A stretch of 64,000 nt of DNA from Incurvaria masculella (taxonomy: Eukaryota > Arthropoda > Insecta > Lepidoptera > Incurvariidae): contig OX335642.1 in the NCBI GenBank assembly GCA_946894095.1, positions 12,225,021 through 12,289,020 of the forward strand, read 5' to 3'. Position 1 is the stretch's first letter. The number at the start of each line of letters is the position of its first letter. The notes below the pieces were generated by a model. The model made no database searches, was not told where the DNA came from, and saw only the letters and a list, made by a program, of their open reading frames with translations. The position numbers and the translations under genes were made by a program. This document shows positions 53,165 to 64,000 of this stretch, piece after piece.

Positions 53165-53352
53165 CGTGCTTTAATAAGGAAAAGCTTCTGCCTTCGAAAG
53201 AAAACGCGCAGGCTTTCGTAAGTAATAGAGTTTACTTTCGTAAGGAAAAGCTATTGATTGATTTCATTTCATAAGTAAAAAACCTTGCTTTCGTAAGCAA
53301 AAGCCATCGTTATATCTGGAAAGGCCCTTGCTTTCGTAAGTAAAAGATAAAA
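53165..53352. repeat. Irregular repeats of CTTTCGTAAGTAAAAG
   Basis: GCTTTCGTAAG or a close variant occurs near 53212, 53234, 53290 and 53329, usually followed by TAAAAG, CAAAAG or GAAAAG, with related GCCTTCGAAAG near 53190. Spacing is irregular (about 22-55 bp). The core CTTTCGTAAG is nearly self-complementary to CTTACGAAAG. Confidence 0.7.
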
Positions 53353-54604
53353 CATATGAAATGGTTAACTACGATAAATTATTGATTAGGTTTTAATGAG
53401 TTGATTCTATTGCCCATTCCGTTCCGCCGAGAAAGTACTTCGTAAAAATCGAAGAAAATAAAAATAAACCCCTGTCACCGCTAACATATTTTCTACAACC
53501 ACCTCGCAATTCGAACTGTCTCGGCGTATCGTCCACGTTATAACCGGCAGATGTGTTGTACATGAGGTCCTTATCCAGACACCTGTCGGGATTGATTTAG
53601 TGCGCTCTTAAATACTTCTGGGCCCGAGGGCCCGGATTCATAATGGAGGATTAATAAAACTTTCCGATCGGTATGAAGATTAGCTTATAAGGGCAGAAAT
53701 TAAGGCGCTAGGTTTACTCAACTCGCAAAACCATACAAGTATACCTTCGAATCATGGAATAATATTCGTTTACCATTAGATGTTAACACACTCTTGAATT
53801 CGTATTTTTTTTACAGTCGGTTCCTTTTCCATAGACGTAGAAAAAGCGTCACTGGAAGTAAAAAAAAAACAATATTTATTCTTAATATTAAAAATATAAC
53901 AGTAAAAATATAATATTCATATATATAAAATATATCAAGTGTAAGATCAAGTATCAGGTTCTTTCCAACATCTAGAATTAAATAATGTTTATCAAAATTT
54001 CTGGTGTACCGAGGCCTCGCCATGATTACCAATAAATTGTAGTGAAACACTGAAGCAAGTCAAAATGGTATTTAAGAATAACAATTTATAGTTAGCAATT
54101 GCTAATAAGATTATAATTTTTCGCATTAGATATTTGAAAGTAATATGATCGCTACATATAAGTACGAAATGTACGCATAAACTAATGATTCCGCTCCCGT
54201 TTATACTTCTACTTTTAGTAAATAGTTCAGGAATAGACGCATTTTCTAAAAGACTTTTTATTTACAAATATAAACATTTGTAAATGAAAACAAGTTGATC
54301 GCCAGAATAGAAAGCTAAAATAAGTTGATTTCTAATGGTAAGAGTTAGCTAATTTCCTTTAGCTCACTGTAAGGGTGCCTCTACAAACTTCGAGGTTTAG
54401 CTAACGGAAAAGCTTAGTTTGTGTCGAGGCTTAGATGAAGGTTTATTTAACTTTTCTGAAAGATCCGACGAAGGAAAACAGGCCCGGAAAAGCGTTGATC
54501 ATCAAGCTGTTAACCAAAGGGGGAAAATATTGTAATTCGAATAGTGATGCATAGGTTTGGGCACGTAAAATTGCCCACTGCATTTATTCCCGTGCATATC
54601 TTAA
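53353..54604. other. Unassigned intergenic DNA
   Basis: No recognised feature; AT-rich tract with ATATATAAAATATATC near 53920. Confidence 0.4.
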
Positions 54605-54780
54605 TTCATGGTTCGGATTGTCGGTAGAGTTAATCCCGCCCGGGTTGGTACCATCGCATTAAACGAACGATGTTCGAAATGCCAGAGACAGTTATCCAAT
54701 CAACCAGGTCAATGTAGCCGAGCATTAGCTACAAAGAAGTTCCTGAGATGGCACCAGTTCCCGTGTGGTATGTTGGGTGT
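54605..54780 (+). mobile_element. SINE body fragment, plus
   Basis: GGTTCGGATTGTCGGTAGAG, TTAATCCCGCCCGGGTTGGT ACCATCGCATTAAACGAACG, AGGTCAATGTAGCCGAGCAT and CAGTTCCCGTGTGGTATGTT GG. Head and extreme 3' end absent. Confidence 0.8.
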
Positions 54781-56645
54781 ACATGGAGAAGTTTGGCCGA
54801 GCTTAATTTTATTCTTGAAAAACATCAACCCTAAACTTTCGACCTAAACAGCATTGCTCCTAGCGGACCCGGGTACCGCAGCTGGTACATAAATAAACAA
54901 TCAATTCGATTTGTTTTGCGTTGAAAATTTCACGAAAGCTAAGAATTTTCCGGCAACATTATTTATAATTTCCGACTTTTGACATTTGCGAAAATTCATC
55001 TTTTGGCGAAGAACGTAATTGGATTAATGATTTATTGATATTATTATCGTTCGCAGGAATACTATCTGTTCATAATTTAATTCTTTAGAAATCGCCAGCG
55101 GGGTAATCTAAGAAATCGTGAAATTCTTGTGACACTTGTGACTCACCGGTGAATCACCAACTTTCTTACTCGTAGAATGACTGCAATTAGCGTTCAACTT
55201 TTTCACACGAGTCACCATAATGTTGTCCCTTTCTCATTATGCTAATTAGGGTGCGATGACGTCAAGTCAAAGCTAGCGTAAACGTTTCACTATCATCTGT
55301 GAATTAAACTCGTGTTCGCTTCGTGAGTACTTATAGCCATTCTTAAAGATAAACGCCAAATATGTTTTATTAATATTTCGGGCGCTTAAAATGCCAAATC
55401 ACGAACGAGGGTTCACTTCACTTGGTCAATTGTTACGACATGAACGGGAATAAATGCAGTGGGCCCAATTGTATTCTTTTAAAGCATGCAATTTTAGCAT
55501 GATGGAAAATAGGAATAGAAGTAAGATTAGGTAAAATTTATTTTTCTTACTAAGCACCTGCGTCGCTTTTTTCGATTCCGGTGACGGCGGCAATGAATGT
55601 TAAATTGATGTCCGCAGCGCAGGTAATGGGTTCAGTCAATGTATGCATAATTTTAAATAGTATCCATTGATTATACGAGGCGGGACTTTAGGATAATTCT
55701 AAATTATGGATGTATTGATTTGGTAGATGCAATGCCCACAAAAAGAATGCTTGTTGTTTCAAAGCACGCATTATAGTATATTCGTACAATTGTTGTTTTT
55801 ACAGATTTGAGTTTTTGCTTCACGGTCGATTCAACATTCATAACATTAGGAGGATTGTGCGTTTTTTCGAGACACAATATGTGGACCGAGAAAGCAACTA
55901 TCCAGATAATCTGAGCGAGCATATTCTAATAGCGTCACGAGCGCACATCTCTCCGCGTCTCAACATTTGCATCGTAAAGCAACCCCGAAACACGTACGGG
56001 CCAGACATTTATATAACTGATAAGGTTCCAAGAAAAAGTCGCTTGGCGCACACCACACTCGCAGGCCACTCCGCCGCGCCGGCTTGATGCTATCTGGGAA
56101 ATTGCACACACGCCGCTCCGACCCCGCCTCCAGATGATACGCGGATAAAAACCGGCGCGAACTGGATGTAGGAATCGGAGGACGCCGCTTAGTTCTTAGC
56201 AGGAGTTGCCAAGATGGCGAAAAAAATGTCTGCCAAATTTTTTTTAGGTGCTCCTAATTTACTGGTGGGTCTAAAATTTTCAAGCAAGATCACTGGAGGG
56301 AAATAGGAACTGATGAGGTTTTAAAAAAAAATCGCCTGGCGCACACGCACAATCGCAGGCGGCGTTCCAAACATTTCGGACAAGATTGCTGCCAAGTATC
56401 AGGTGTTTTATGTCACACTTTTAGCTGTGCTGACTCAAACTCGTTGCATGGGAATCTCTTATGATGTTCGAATTACATAATATTTAGCTGATACCATATT
56501 TACTAAGGCCCTTTGCATACCCTCTGAAAAAACATTAAAACTGTCTTTGATTTTGGCCATAAGAAACTTGTTTTTTTTTTCGAGCGTGATATCTAAGGTT
56601 GTACAGCGGATACGGCGCTGCAAAACCATCAACACCACCGAGTGT
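54781..56645. other. Unassigned intergenic DNA with an unrecognised open frame
   Basis: At 55803-56087 (+) a frame without stops follows GTTGTTTTTACAG (acceptor-like) and encodes HGRFNIHNIRRIVRFFETQY and further residues; it ends in a TGA after GHSAAPA. I recognise no family. GGCGCACACCACACTCGCAG G at about 56045 recurs as GGCGCACACGCACAATCGCA GG at about 56338, 293 bp apart, so part of this frame lies in a local repeat. GCGATGACGTCAAG near 55255 is a single CRE-like octamer. Confidence 0.35.
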
Positions 56646-56705
56646 CCGTGGTTCCAGGGTCACTTCTAGAGAAGTTCGTGGTTCCACGGCCAGCTCTAGA
56701 GGTGT
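56646..56705 (+). repeat. 30-bp tandem duplication
   Basis: CCGTGGTTCCAGGGTCACTT CTAGAGAAGT at 56646 and TCGTGGTTCCACGGCCAGCT CTAGAGGTGT at 56676 are adjacent copies with a few differences. They lie in a GC-richer island (56600-57000) containing overlapping unrecognised open frames. Confidence 0.85.
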
Positions 56706-57354
56706 TGAGTTAAATTACTATATGAGCGCTGGTTGTAATAACACCGCACCGCAAGCTCTGCGCCCGTCGCGAAGTGACTCCCCTCTCGCCGGGGCTGGGG
56801 TGTGGGGTGTGGGGTGTTGTTGGCTCACCTGACATTAGGTGGTGCCCACTTATCGCGTTCAATTATAGCGGGGCGATAAGAGCCTGTGTACTGCGCCTTC
56901 TCCGATGGAAACGTCGAACCGATCTGGGGAATGCTCAATTTGCTACGATTGGGCGGAGGACGCATTTGAAGCGGCAAAAGAGGGTGGATTTCCTCAATCG
57001 GGGATAGAGTGAGGTTTTTTTAATAAACGTTTGCGGAGAACATACATTAATGGAAACAAAGAAACAAAACGTTTCGAGAAGACTCAAGAGGAACATTTTA
57101 GAGTGCCATGTTGCTGAGGAGAAATAACATATCTATAATATCATTTAAAATTATAGACACACACTAGGTCCACTCGGGTCAATGTCGTTTTGGAATGATG
57201 TCGGGCTGAATTATTTCCAGGATATTATATGTGTTCCCCATAAAAACTTTCATCCCATATTTTAACCCCTACGAATTGAATTTATTGTTTTTGACACATT
57301 AGGACATAGAATCTTCAGGGATTAAACATTTTTGATTAAAATCAGACAACTTTC
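56706..57354. other. Unassigned DNA
   Basis: GGGGTGTGGGGTGTGGGGTG near 56799-56818 is a short G-rich repeat. No gene recognised. Confidence 0.4.
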
Positions 57355-57510
57355 AGAGGTAAGGAAACGTAAGGGCCGGGAAGACGATTTCGCTGGTTTT
57401 ATTCGCAGTCGGCGTGCAAAATTGTGCCTTGGCCAATGGACAAAAAGAGTATTTCTTAAAATTTTCTAATCTCAGAACCTGTTGACTTCACGACAGTCTT
57501 AATAGAAGTT
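57355..57510 (+). repeat. Unclassified repeat I, copy 2
   Basis: Contains GTGCAAAATTGTGCCTTGGC CAATGGA in common with 47880-48060, in the same orientation. See that entry. Confidence 0.75.
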
Positions 57511-60003
57511 TCCACGTACGAAGTTTTTTTCTGCCCAATCGAGTCAATCTTTTTTTCCGCTGTCTTCTTAGTCCGAAGCTTGACTGGCACTTTCACCTAT
57601 CGAATTTGATATCGAAGTACTCTGATAAATGTAACTTGATCCACATACGTTTTCCTTGCAACACATATTGTGGCGTTAAGGTTGATGCGCTCTGCCCAAT
57701 GTACAATGCCATAAAATACGGATACATTGGGAACCCATAAAGGCGCGAGAGTCAGACACGTACTCGACTGATTTTGAGAAAATGAAGTTATAGGCTGCCG
57801 TGAAAATCGCCTGATTTCTTACCTTGATGCTTTTATTTAATTATATGAATAATCCAGTAACTCTATTCGAAGCACTGGATGTTCGCTCTTTCTTACCTGA
57901 AACAAAACAAACTCAATATTAACAAAATACAACTTTAGAGTCTAATATGAAATTTTCCTTTGGTTAATTTTCTTCGATATGGTACACAATACAGCCTTCA
58001 CCTGCGCATAGCATAATAAAAGATCACGTGTTTAAGGCGGGAATCAAGAAGAGTAAATATGTTTTGGAAACTGTTTCACGCACAATACATTAGTGATTAT
58101 TATTAACTACTTTAGTTATTTACTAGCATAAATTAGCCTTCAAAAACATTTCAACAAATCTTAAATGGACTGCTTAAAATTGGTAGCACATTTGTACCAC
58201 TACCAAATTGATTTTACTTGTGCTTTCTCAACGAATTACATGATAATCACAAAATCAACAGTTTTTATGGCAACCAATTAATGAACTCCCCCCTGCAGAG
58301 GTATTTCCTCACTTATTCTGTGGTATTTCTCCCAAAGCACTAACTGGAGACCTTCAAACTATAGTGTAATGAAGCGCCTGGCTGCTAGAATTTCGCAGTC
58401 CCCTATACATTTTAAAGGCCATGGGCGTTGTCGGTCGAGGTCCTGCATGTAAAAATAATGTAAACTTTACTTAATAAATTTGTATATTCGAAGCCTTATT
58501 TTTCCTTGAATTGCAATGAAAAAAAATGCATCGCTAATTACCAAACATGTCTTTAAAGTTGAAACAATCAATACAAAACTTTAACAATAACTACATACAT
58601 TGATCAATATTTTCGTCACAAAAACTGTATGCATTATTAATCTGTTAAAACAGCAGCAGAAAGCTTGTGACATTCTCCATCAGGTTGTCGAGGAGGAAGA
58701 GTGAAAGAAGAATATTGAAACAAAGAACGGATATCTCGGAATGTTTGATTTCGAATTTAAATACGTCATTATGTACACATATACATCCCTTTTCTACCTA
58801 TACTCTATACCTATACTCATAAGAAGTGACATCTTCATTTGAGACCAAGTTATTGACAAAAGTGCAAAAGCCAACTCTTGAATCAGCTTATTTGAAAATC
58901 GATAGTCCCCTAAACAGTTTTAGAAGAACTTCCTCAACAACAACGCAAGCCGCCGAATTTACTCACCCGATTAGACACTCAAAACCCAATCCTAGGATTT
59001 AATTAACAGCTGGCCGATAGCAAAAATCCAATAACGACTAAACGGGCGGGCGCTTCGGACAGATCTAATGAACAAATACGCCTCTCCGAACCCAACTTCA
59101 GCCGACAAAGCATCCAATTTACCCCCACAACACGCCGCTAAAAGCAATTCCATATTTAGGTACCCATTCGGTAAGCTCACAGCCACTTTTGCGGCAGAAA
59201 AAAATCGGTCCAGACATTACCCCACAGTCGAACAGTTTGCGTGAAGATTCTTACATGGAGAAGTAAATGAAAGAGGAACAGATATAAGTTTTTAAGTTTA
59301 CACCTTCGCTGAACATAATGTCTGTTAACACTTATGGCTGTAAATTGACAATCCTTAATTTTGCGTGTACGCAGGCGTATTTGTCTATGGTGCCCTAAAA
59401 CCTCGGACTAGCCTCTTCCGCTGGCGTGTCGCAGTCTACTCACCGATACAATCTTCGCAGCCGACGGCCGTCAGTTGACGTTTGACAGGCCGCGCTGTTG
59501 AACGATGCTTTAGAAAACCGATTCTCCACACCGGACAACCGTAAGTGTTAACAGACATCAGATTTTAGCAGTTTTACAAACAAAAATGGCACCCAATGGC
59601 TGCTATGTGATCTGACAGGAAAATCAAAGAACATCGCCACTCAGTCAACATACAATTCATCTAAAGATGACCTTGTAAACGTTTGTACATTCACCTTTGT
59701 TCTGTGGTTTCACGCATTGTTTTTTGTGACTTATCACACACACACCTCACCTCACACACCATCAGACACCCTCACACCCCTTTACACATAGGTCCTAGCT
59801 GAAAAACAGCAGCCTGTATAGTTAGACTAGCAAGGTAAGCTGAGCTAGCGCCATTTGGCATACAACACGACGAACTATCCACGTTGTTGACAAGTCTTAT
59901 GTAAATAAATATGTAAATATAATAAGTTATGTTGTAAGAACCAATAAAGATTTTGGTTCGAGTTTGAGTTTATCTTAAAGATTGACATGGTCATGCCAGA
60001 TTC
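57511..60003. other. Unassigned intergenic DNA
   Basis: AT-rich, with CACACACACCTCACCTCACA CACC and related C/A-rich repeats at 59735-59790. No gene or repeat family recognised. Confidence 0.4.
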
Positions 60004-60435
60004 ATGGACCCGAGGACACGAGGAAGTGGCAACTCCCTTTTCCGCTTCTCCACGTTCACCGGAAAACACTCCTCCTTATTGTACCTTGACACGCACAGTC
60101 TTTTAATATCCTCGCGCGGAAAAGGGTTCCTGGAGGAAGCTCGTTTACCGAACCGTTTTTGTATTGGCGTGAAAAGGGAGGCATCCGCGAGTTATTTCGG
60201 CATTATATACGGCGACAGTTTTCAGGAGGACCTGAAAAGGCGACGCCTCCGGGGTGCGTGCTGGGCCCTACATGATTTATGTGAAGGCGCCGCGGCGCCG
60301 CCACCATTAGGATGTAAAATTATTCAGGTTTATTCAGGTCGCTGGCTCGCTCGGAAGCTGTTTTCAGGTGTTGTTCTGAAGATTGCGCCGGTAACCGGTG
60401 CGCAAGCAGTAATAACTTCTTGCGAGCCAACGTGA
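60004..60435 (+). CDS. Unrecognised 143-codon ORF (doubtful)
   Basis: An ATG-initiated open frame with a basic N-terminus (MDPRTRGSGNSLFRFSTF), a central KRRRLRG and a stretch EGAAAPPPLG. It is more GC-rich than its surroundings and longer than most chance frames here. No signal peptide, transmembrane segment or domain I recognise. It has no obvious promoter, splice site or polyadenylation signal attached. It could be a chance frame in a GC-rich repeat, an exon, or a relic. A shorter frame overlaps on the opposite strand (59875-60069). Confidence 0.2.
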   Translation: MDPRTRGSGNSLFRFSTFTGKHSSLLYLDTHSLLISSRGKGFLEEARLPNRFCIGVKREASASYFGIIYGDSFQEDLKRRRLRGACWALHDLCEGAAAPPPLGCKIIQVYSGRWLARKLFSGVVLKIAPVTGAQAVITSCEPT

Positions 60436-60699
60436 TCTTGCAATGGTTAAATCCGCCATTAATCTTATATAATAAATGCAATGTCATTTAATTATATAAA
60501 ATTAGGCGTGTGATGTCGATATCGGGGTAGGCAAGACATCCAGTGCCGTGTTGCGTGACCAGGAATATTGTATTCTTCTTTAAATGACCAGCGATTTGTA
60601 TATGTCGGCGCCAAGTGGTCAAGTAACTCAACTAACAGCCTGGGCCGTTGCCATTATTTGGCATATTTTACCACATATACATATAATATTTCACACCAA

Positions 60700-60925
60700 A
60701 TTAGATGCGGGCGGCCTAGAAGAACGTACGACGAAATCGATGTAATTCTTCGTAAAGGTCTGCTACGTAACACCCGTAATCGTAGAGCATGTATGAAAGT
60801 ATGTCTGTGGATGAAGCGAAAGAGGTGTGCTATGATCGCACCGTATGGCGTTCTATCATATCTGCTTACCCTTCCGGGAAAGCGGCGTGAAGGTATGTAT
60901 GTATTAATAATACACAAATGCGTCT
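60700..60925 (+). pseudogene. LINE C-terminal stub with TATG tail, plus
   Basis: Encodes CGRPRRTYDEIDVILRKGL, then LRNTRNRRACMKVCLWMK, and near the end TATGGCGTTCTATCATATCT with CCTTCCGGGAAAGCGGCG, which corresponds to the WRSI...PSGKAA end of the minus copy at 6475-6668. It closes with GTATGTATGTATTAATAAT. A frameshift separates the first and last parts. 5'-truncated and dead. Confidence 0.75.
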
Positions 60926-61502
60926 TCTTCCATGCCCTATAATCTAGCTTCTACAGTTCAGCGTCAGCACCAGAATATTTTTATGAACTAACAAGGAAGC
61001 TATTTATTTGTGTACTAATTTCCATGTGTACAACATTCCCTTAATTTGAGCAGTCACGATCCTTTTTTATATAATTTACCAAATTGGACATAAGTAATAT
61101 AAACATAGTAAAAATAAAATGTATTTCATTCGGAAACAATAAACGTGAAAGCTTATACAGTGATTGATATTCATACAAACCGTTCTAGCCTACAGCAGTT
61201 TTCAGTGTTTAATACCTTGGCGAAACGAGCATAAAGCAAACGGACAGCATAAAAGCGAAGTATATAACGAGCATGTAGGTAGTGGTATGCTGCAACAATG
61301 TGTACGGTGCTCCTCTGGGCTTACTCGCAAATCCGATAAGGTGAGCACAACACGAGGAAGTACCGTAAGCATAAAAAGCGGATAACATTGAATTAAATCG
61401 CGAAAAATGATGTCACAAAATACACCCGAATAGTTCATTCTCAGAAAGCTGCTCAAAAAAACCTCCGAAAACTTTAACAGTGGGCAGGCCAAGAAGTAGC
61501 TT
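60926..61502. other. Unassigned intergenic DNA
   Basis: No recognised feature; short open frames on both strands at 61164-61492 overlap. Confidence 0.4.
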
Positions 61503-61920
61503 GTAGCCTAGAGCGCGATGCCTCGCTACTCATGCGAGGGATCAGAGACCTCATCCCCTCTCCATTCATGCACCGCTTTCTTTATCTCTTTAAATTTTTT
61601 AGTGCATTTCGTCACGAATACGAGTTGTTCTTTGGTTCAGAAACCATATAAAACTGTAGTTATACGAGTTGTTCCTTGGTTCAGAAACCATATAAAACTG
61701 TAGTTATACTGGGTGGTATGGTTAAGCCGGCCATGGTTACCATTGCATTGGATGAAATATGGTCAAAGCGGAAATAAGACATGGTCCGGGTTATCCATCT
61801 AGTTCAATGGATGTTCATACGGGGAAGTTCTTGGCATGGCTCCTTATTCTTTTGGGAATGCAGTGTGTTGAGCTTATATCATGACAGCAGGTGTGGTATT
61901 AACCATAAGTCCAGTTCAAA
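61503..61920 (+). mobile_element. SINE-like element, plus copy with internal duplication
   Basis: Begins near GTAGCCTAGAGCGCGATGCC TCGCTACTCATGCGAGGGAT (diverged head), then TTCATGCACCGCTTTCTTTA, AGTGCATTTCGTCACGAATA, TTAAGCCGGCCATGGTTACC, GAAATATGGTCAAAGCGGAA, GTGTTGAGCTTATATCATGA CAGCAGG and ACCATAAGTCCAGTTC. A 44-bp segment is tandemly duplicated at 61620-61707, lengthening the copy to ~418 bp. Confidence 0.85.
61620..61707 (+). repeat. 44-bp tandem duplication in a SINE
   Basis: CGAGTTGTTCTTTGGTTCAG AAACCATATAAAACTGTAGT TAT starts at 61621 and repeats at 61665 with one visible difference (TTCTTTGG versus TTCCTTGG). Confidence 0.95.
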
Positions 61921-63398
61921 TATATGAGAACCATGCACTTCGCTTTCAGATAAATTTTAAATAAATGCAAAATGAAAAATGTACTCGTACACGGGATGGT
62001 CCTAAATTATGTAGGTTGATGTATTTATTCAAATATTTTGCAAATGCATTGCTATACAAACGCTAATTCAACGCTAAGAGGAAACAAAGTTTCAAGCAAC
62101 TTTGGCAGGCGATGCTGTCAGTAACAACTTTAAATTACATTGTATACTTCCGTTGCTGGCTGTATTCCTTCCATTTGCAAGCATTATTTTGTTAGCATAT
62201 TTCCCCGTTTGTTTTTGTTTCCGTAAAATAAAACTTTTTCGTTTCGTTAGCAAGATACAATATTCGATTCCTACCTCAGACAGCTGTTTTAATATTCCTG
62301 CAAAGGGACTGACAAAGTTAGTTACAGGTTTATGTGTCTTTTGTATTACTAAGTATGTGTAAGGTTATGGGGTAGATGAAAACATCGTGAGGAAAGTTAT
62401 GTTTTGGCTCAAAAAAAGTGCCAAAGGTAACATTCACCAGCTGCCATCCACACTTTAAATTACATCACAATATGATATTTATCTTAAGATATAGTACAGA
62501 CGTCACGATTTCATGAAGCTTCTTCCTTCATTATATGTGCGAACTTATTAATGAACTTCAATAGGTTCGCTCTGAATGGTTTTGTACCATATATTATATC
62601 CGGTTATCTGAAGTAAAAGCCTACATTTCAACAGTGCTATAATTCCCAATAAACTACCAAGAGTAATTGCATATAAAATTAACTTGCACGAATCGCTCCT
62701 CACCGAGGATTTTGATGATTTGATTTTTTTTAAATACTAGCCATAATTTCATATTACAAGCAATTACATGCATAGATGCCAATGCACATAATGTAATGAT
62801 TTATGTGAACGGATTGTTTCACGATTTAAGTGGAAAGCAGGATTTGATACGTAAGTTATGTTAATTGATTTACAAATAAATGAGTTTCAATCGAACATTT
62901 TGTGTTTAAATTTACTTATTTTTATTAACATTAAAAGAGTATTCATCCAATGATTACAACCGTAAACGTACATCTCCCTCTCGTCGAGAAACCTCGTCGT
63001 TCCGCAGAAACTTGAGCGGTGTGAGGCAGCGGTGCGAATTGACAAGTTTTTAATGCGCAGTATACTGAGTTCCGCTACCGACCGTACCGCCTCAGGCGCC
63101 CGTCTGTTTGTGACGGCCTACACGAGCGTCACATGCAAGCCGCACTAAAGGTAACACAGACGCTATCGTGCGGCATATAATATGCGAGCCGCTGTACGGT
63201 CAGCAACAAGGAGCTGCTTTAAGGCGCATCCCAAGAGAGAAATCTCAACAATACAAAAGTGAAGGAAATGTGGGATATTATGTAGATAGGATAACTATAT
63301 AGGTAACATACTGGATAGCATGATAGAGTGAGTAGCGCAAACGTTATACGAAGGTAGCAGATTCGAGTTTCGCTTTTGCAAAATATGGATGTTTTTAT
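61921..63398. other. Unassigned intergenic DNA
   Basis: AT-rich; a GC-richer patch at 62970-63200. No gene or repeat family recognised. Confidence 0.4.
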
Positions 63399-63585
63399 GG
63401 TTCCGTACCCAAAGGGTGCCAACGGGACCCTATTACTAAGCCCCCGACCTCCGTCCGTCAATCCGTCTGTCCGTCTGTCACAGGGCTGTATCTCATGAAC
63501 CGTAAAAGGGAGGCAGCTAAATTTTTCACAGATCGTGTATTTTTTTTGCCGCTATAACAACAAATGGGTAACCTCAAAATTACAT
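63399..63585 (+). repeat. GGTTCCG repeat, plus copy lacking its 3' half
   Basis: Starts GGTTCCGTACCCAAAGGGTG CCAACGGG and runs to TTTGCCGCTATAACAACAAA TGGGTAACC, then stops where the next, inverted copy begins (CATC|AAAAAACCGGCC). It lacks the GTACGATGGTACGG...CCGG part. Confidence 0.9.
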
Positions 63586-63937
63586 CAAAAAACCGGCCAA
63601 GTGCGAGTAGGGCTCGCACACGAAGGGTTCCGTACCATCGAACAAGATTTAACACAAAAAAATCAAGTTTTTTGTATGGGGACCCCCTTTAATTCTTATT
63701 ATTTTAAAATGTTACCTATTTGTTGTTATAGCGGCAAAATAAATATATACTCTGTAAAAAATTCAGCTGCCTATCTATTACGGTTTATGAGATACAGCCC
63801 TGTGACAGACGGACGGACGGACGGACGGACGGACGGACGGACGGACGGACGGACGGACGGACGGACGGACGGACGGACAGCGGAGGCTTAGTAATAGGGT
63901 TCCGTTTTCACCCTTTGGGTACGGAACCCTAAAAACC
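63586..63937 (-). repeat. GGTTCCG repeat, full-length minus copy with expanded GGAC tract
   Basis: Complete from AAAAAACCGGCCAAGTGCGA to TTTGGGTACGGAACCCTAAA AACC. The (GGAC)n run spans 63811-63878, 17 uninterrupted units, against about 2-6 in other copies. The frame across it spells TDGR repeatedly and is not a gene. Confidence 0.95.
63811..63878. repeat. (GGAC)17 microsatellite
   Basis: 68 bp of perfect GGAC repeats within the GGTTCCG repeat. Probably length-polymorphic. Confidence 0.95.
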
Positions 63938-64000
63938 ATACAAAAAAGGGTATTTTTTTTGTTTTAAATCGATCGCCGCTTGGCCGGAAAAGTAGGAAGA

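Noticed and set aside
55803..56087. Exon of a host gene after an acceptor-like TTTTTACAG
   Set aside because: No matching donor, no recognisable protein, and part of the frame lies in a local repeat (GGCGCACAC...CGCAGG).
63535..63891. 118-codon ORF with TDGR repeats
   Set aside because: It is the translation of the GGAC microsatellite inside two inverted GGTTCCG repeats.

Overview
The window looks like intergenic DNA from a lepidopteran (moth or butterfly) nuclear genome. It is AT-rich and has no bacterial-style gene packing, Shine-Dalgarno/operon structure, rRNA or CRISPR array. It carries many copies of short repeats typical of Lepidoptera: (1) a ~260-300 bp repeat that starts with GGTTCCGTACCC, carries a (GTCC/GGAC)n microsatellite and ends in ...CACTTGGCCGG; (2) a ~400 bp SINE-like family with a tRNA-like head; (3) 3' ends of several LINE clades. 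The taxonomic call rests on recognising these families from memory; no search was run.

I found no intact host protein-coding gene. Recognisable coding sequence is almost all 5'-truncated, frameshifted LINE reverse-transcriptase C-termini: 10192-10641 (-), 16078-16375 (-), 21329-21718 (-), 23198-23460 (+), 50765-51411 (-), 51957-52826 (-, CR1/L2-like) and 60700-60925 (+), plus 3'-UTR stubs near 4800 and 6480. Other ORFs (e.g. 1424-1696, 11794-12150, 45743-46012, 55803-56087, 60004-60435) resemble nothing I recognise and may be chance.

Layout: 1-7 kb is mostly unassigned with one MITE, LINE stubs and a pair of CRE-like sites. 7.9-11 kb is a stack of elements (GGTTCCG repeat, foldback element, SINE, LINE, second GGTTCCG repeat). 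14-25 kb is dense in SINEs, LINE fragments, foldbacks and a MITE nested in its own relative. 25-34 kb is sparser, with a minisatellite, SINEs and one clean 168 bp MITE. 34.5-36.5 kb holds a foldback and an inverted pair of GGTTCCG repeats. 36.97-42.49 kb is the most unusual block: it is bounded by inverted CTACACTGA...A-rich termini, has a ~175 bp array near one end and a 128 bp array near the other, shares an ACTATCTG/CAGATAGT motif between ends, and encloses a ~300 bp palindrome and a decayed, apparently spliced gene with a polyadenylation signal. I read it as a large decayed or non-autonomous DNA transposon, possibly CACTA-like; this is inference. 43-64 kb returns to scattered MITEs, LINEs and SINEs and ends in an inverted GGTTCCG pair with an expanded GGAC tract.

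A second theme is short perfect palindromes with 2-6 nt loops (35, 17, 16, 15 and 14 bp stems), two of them inside old repeat copies whose relatives lack the hairpin. That pattern fits local template switching during replication.
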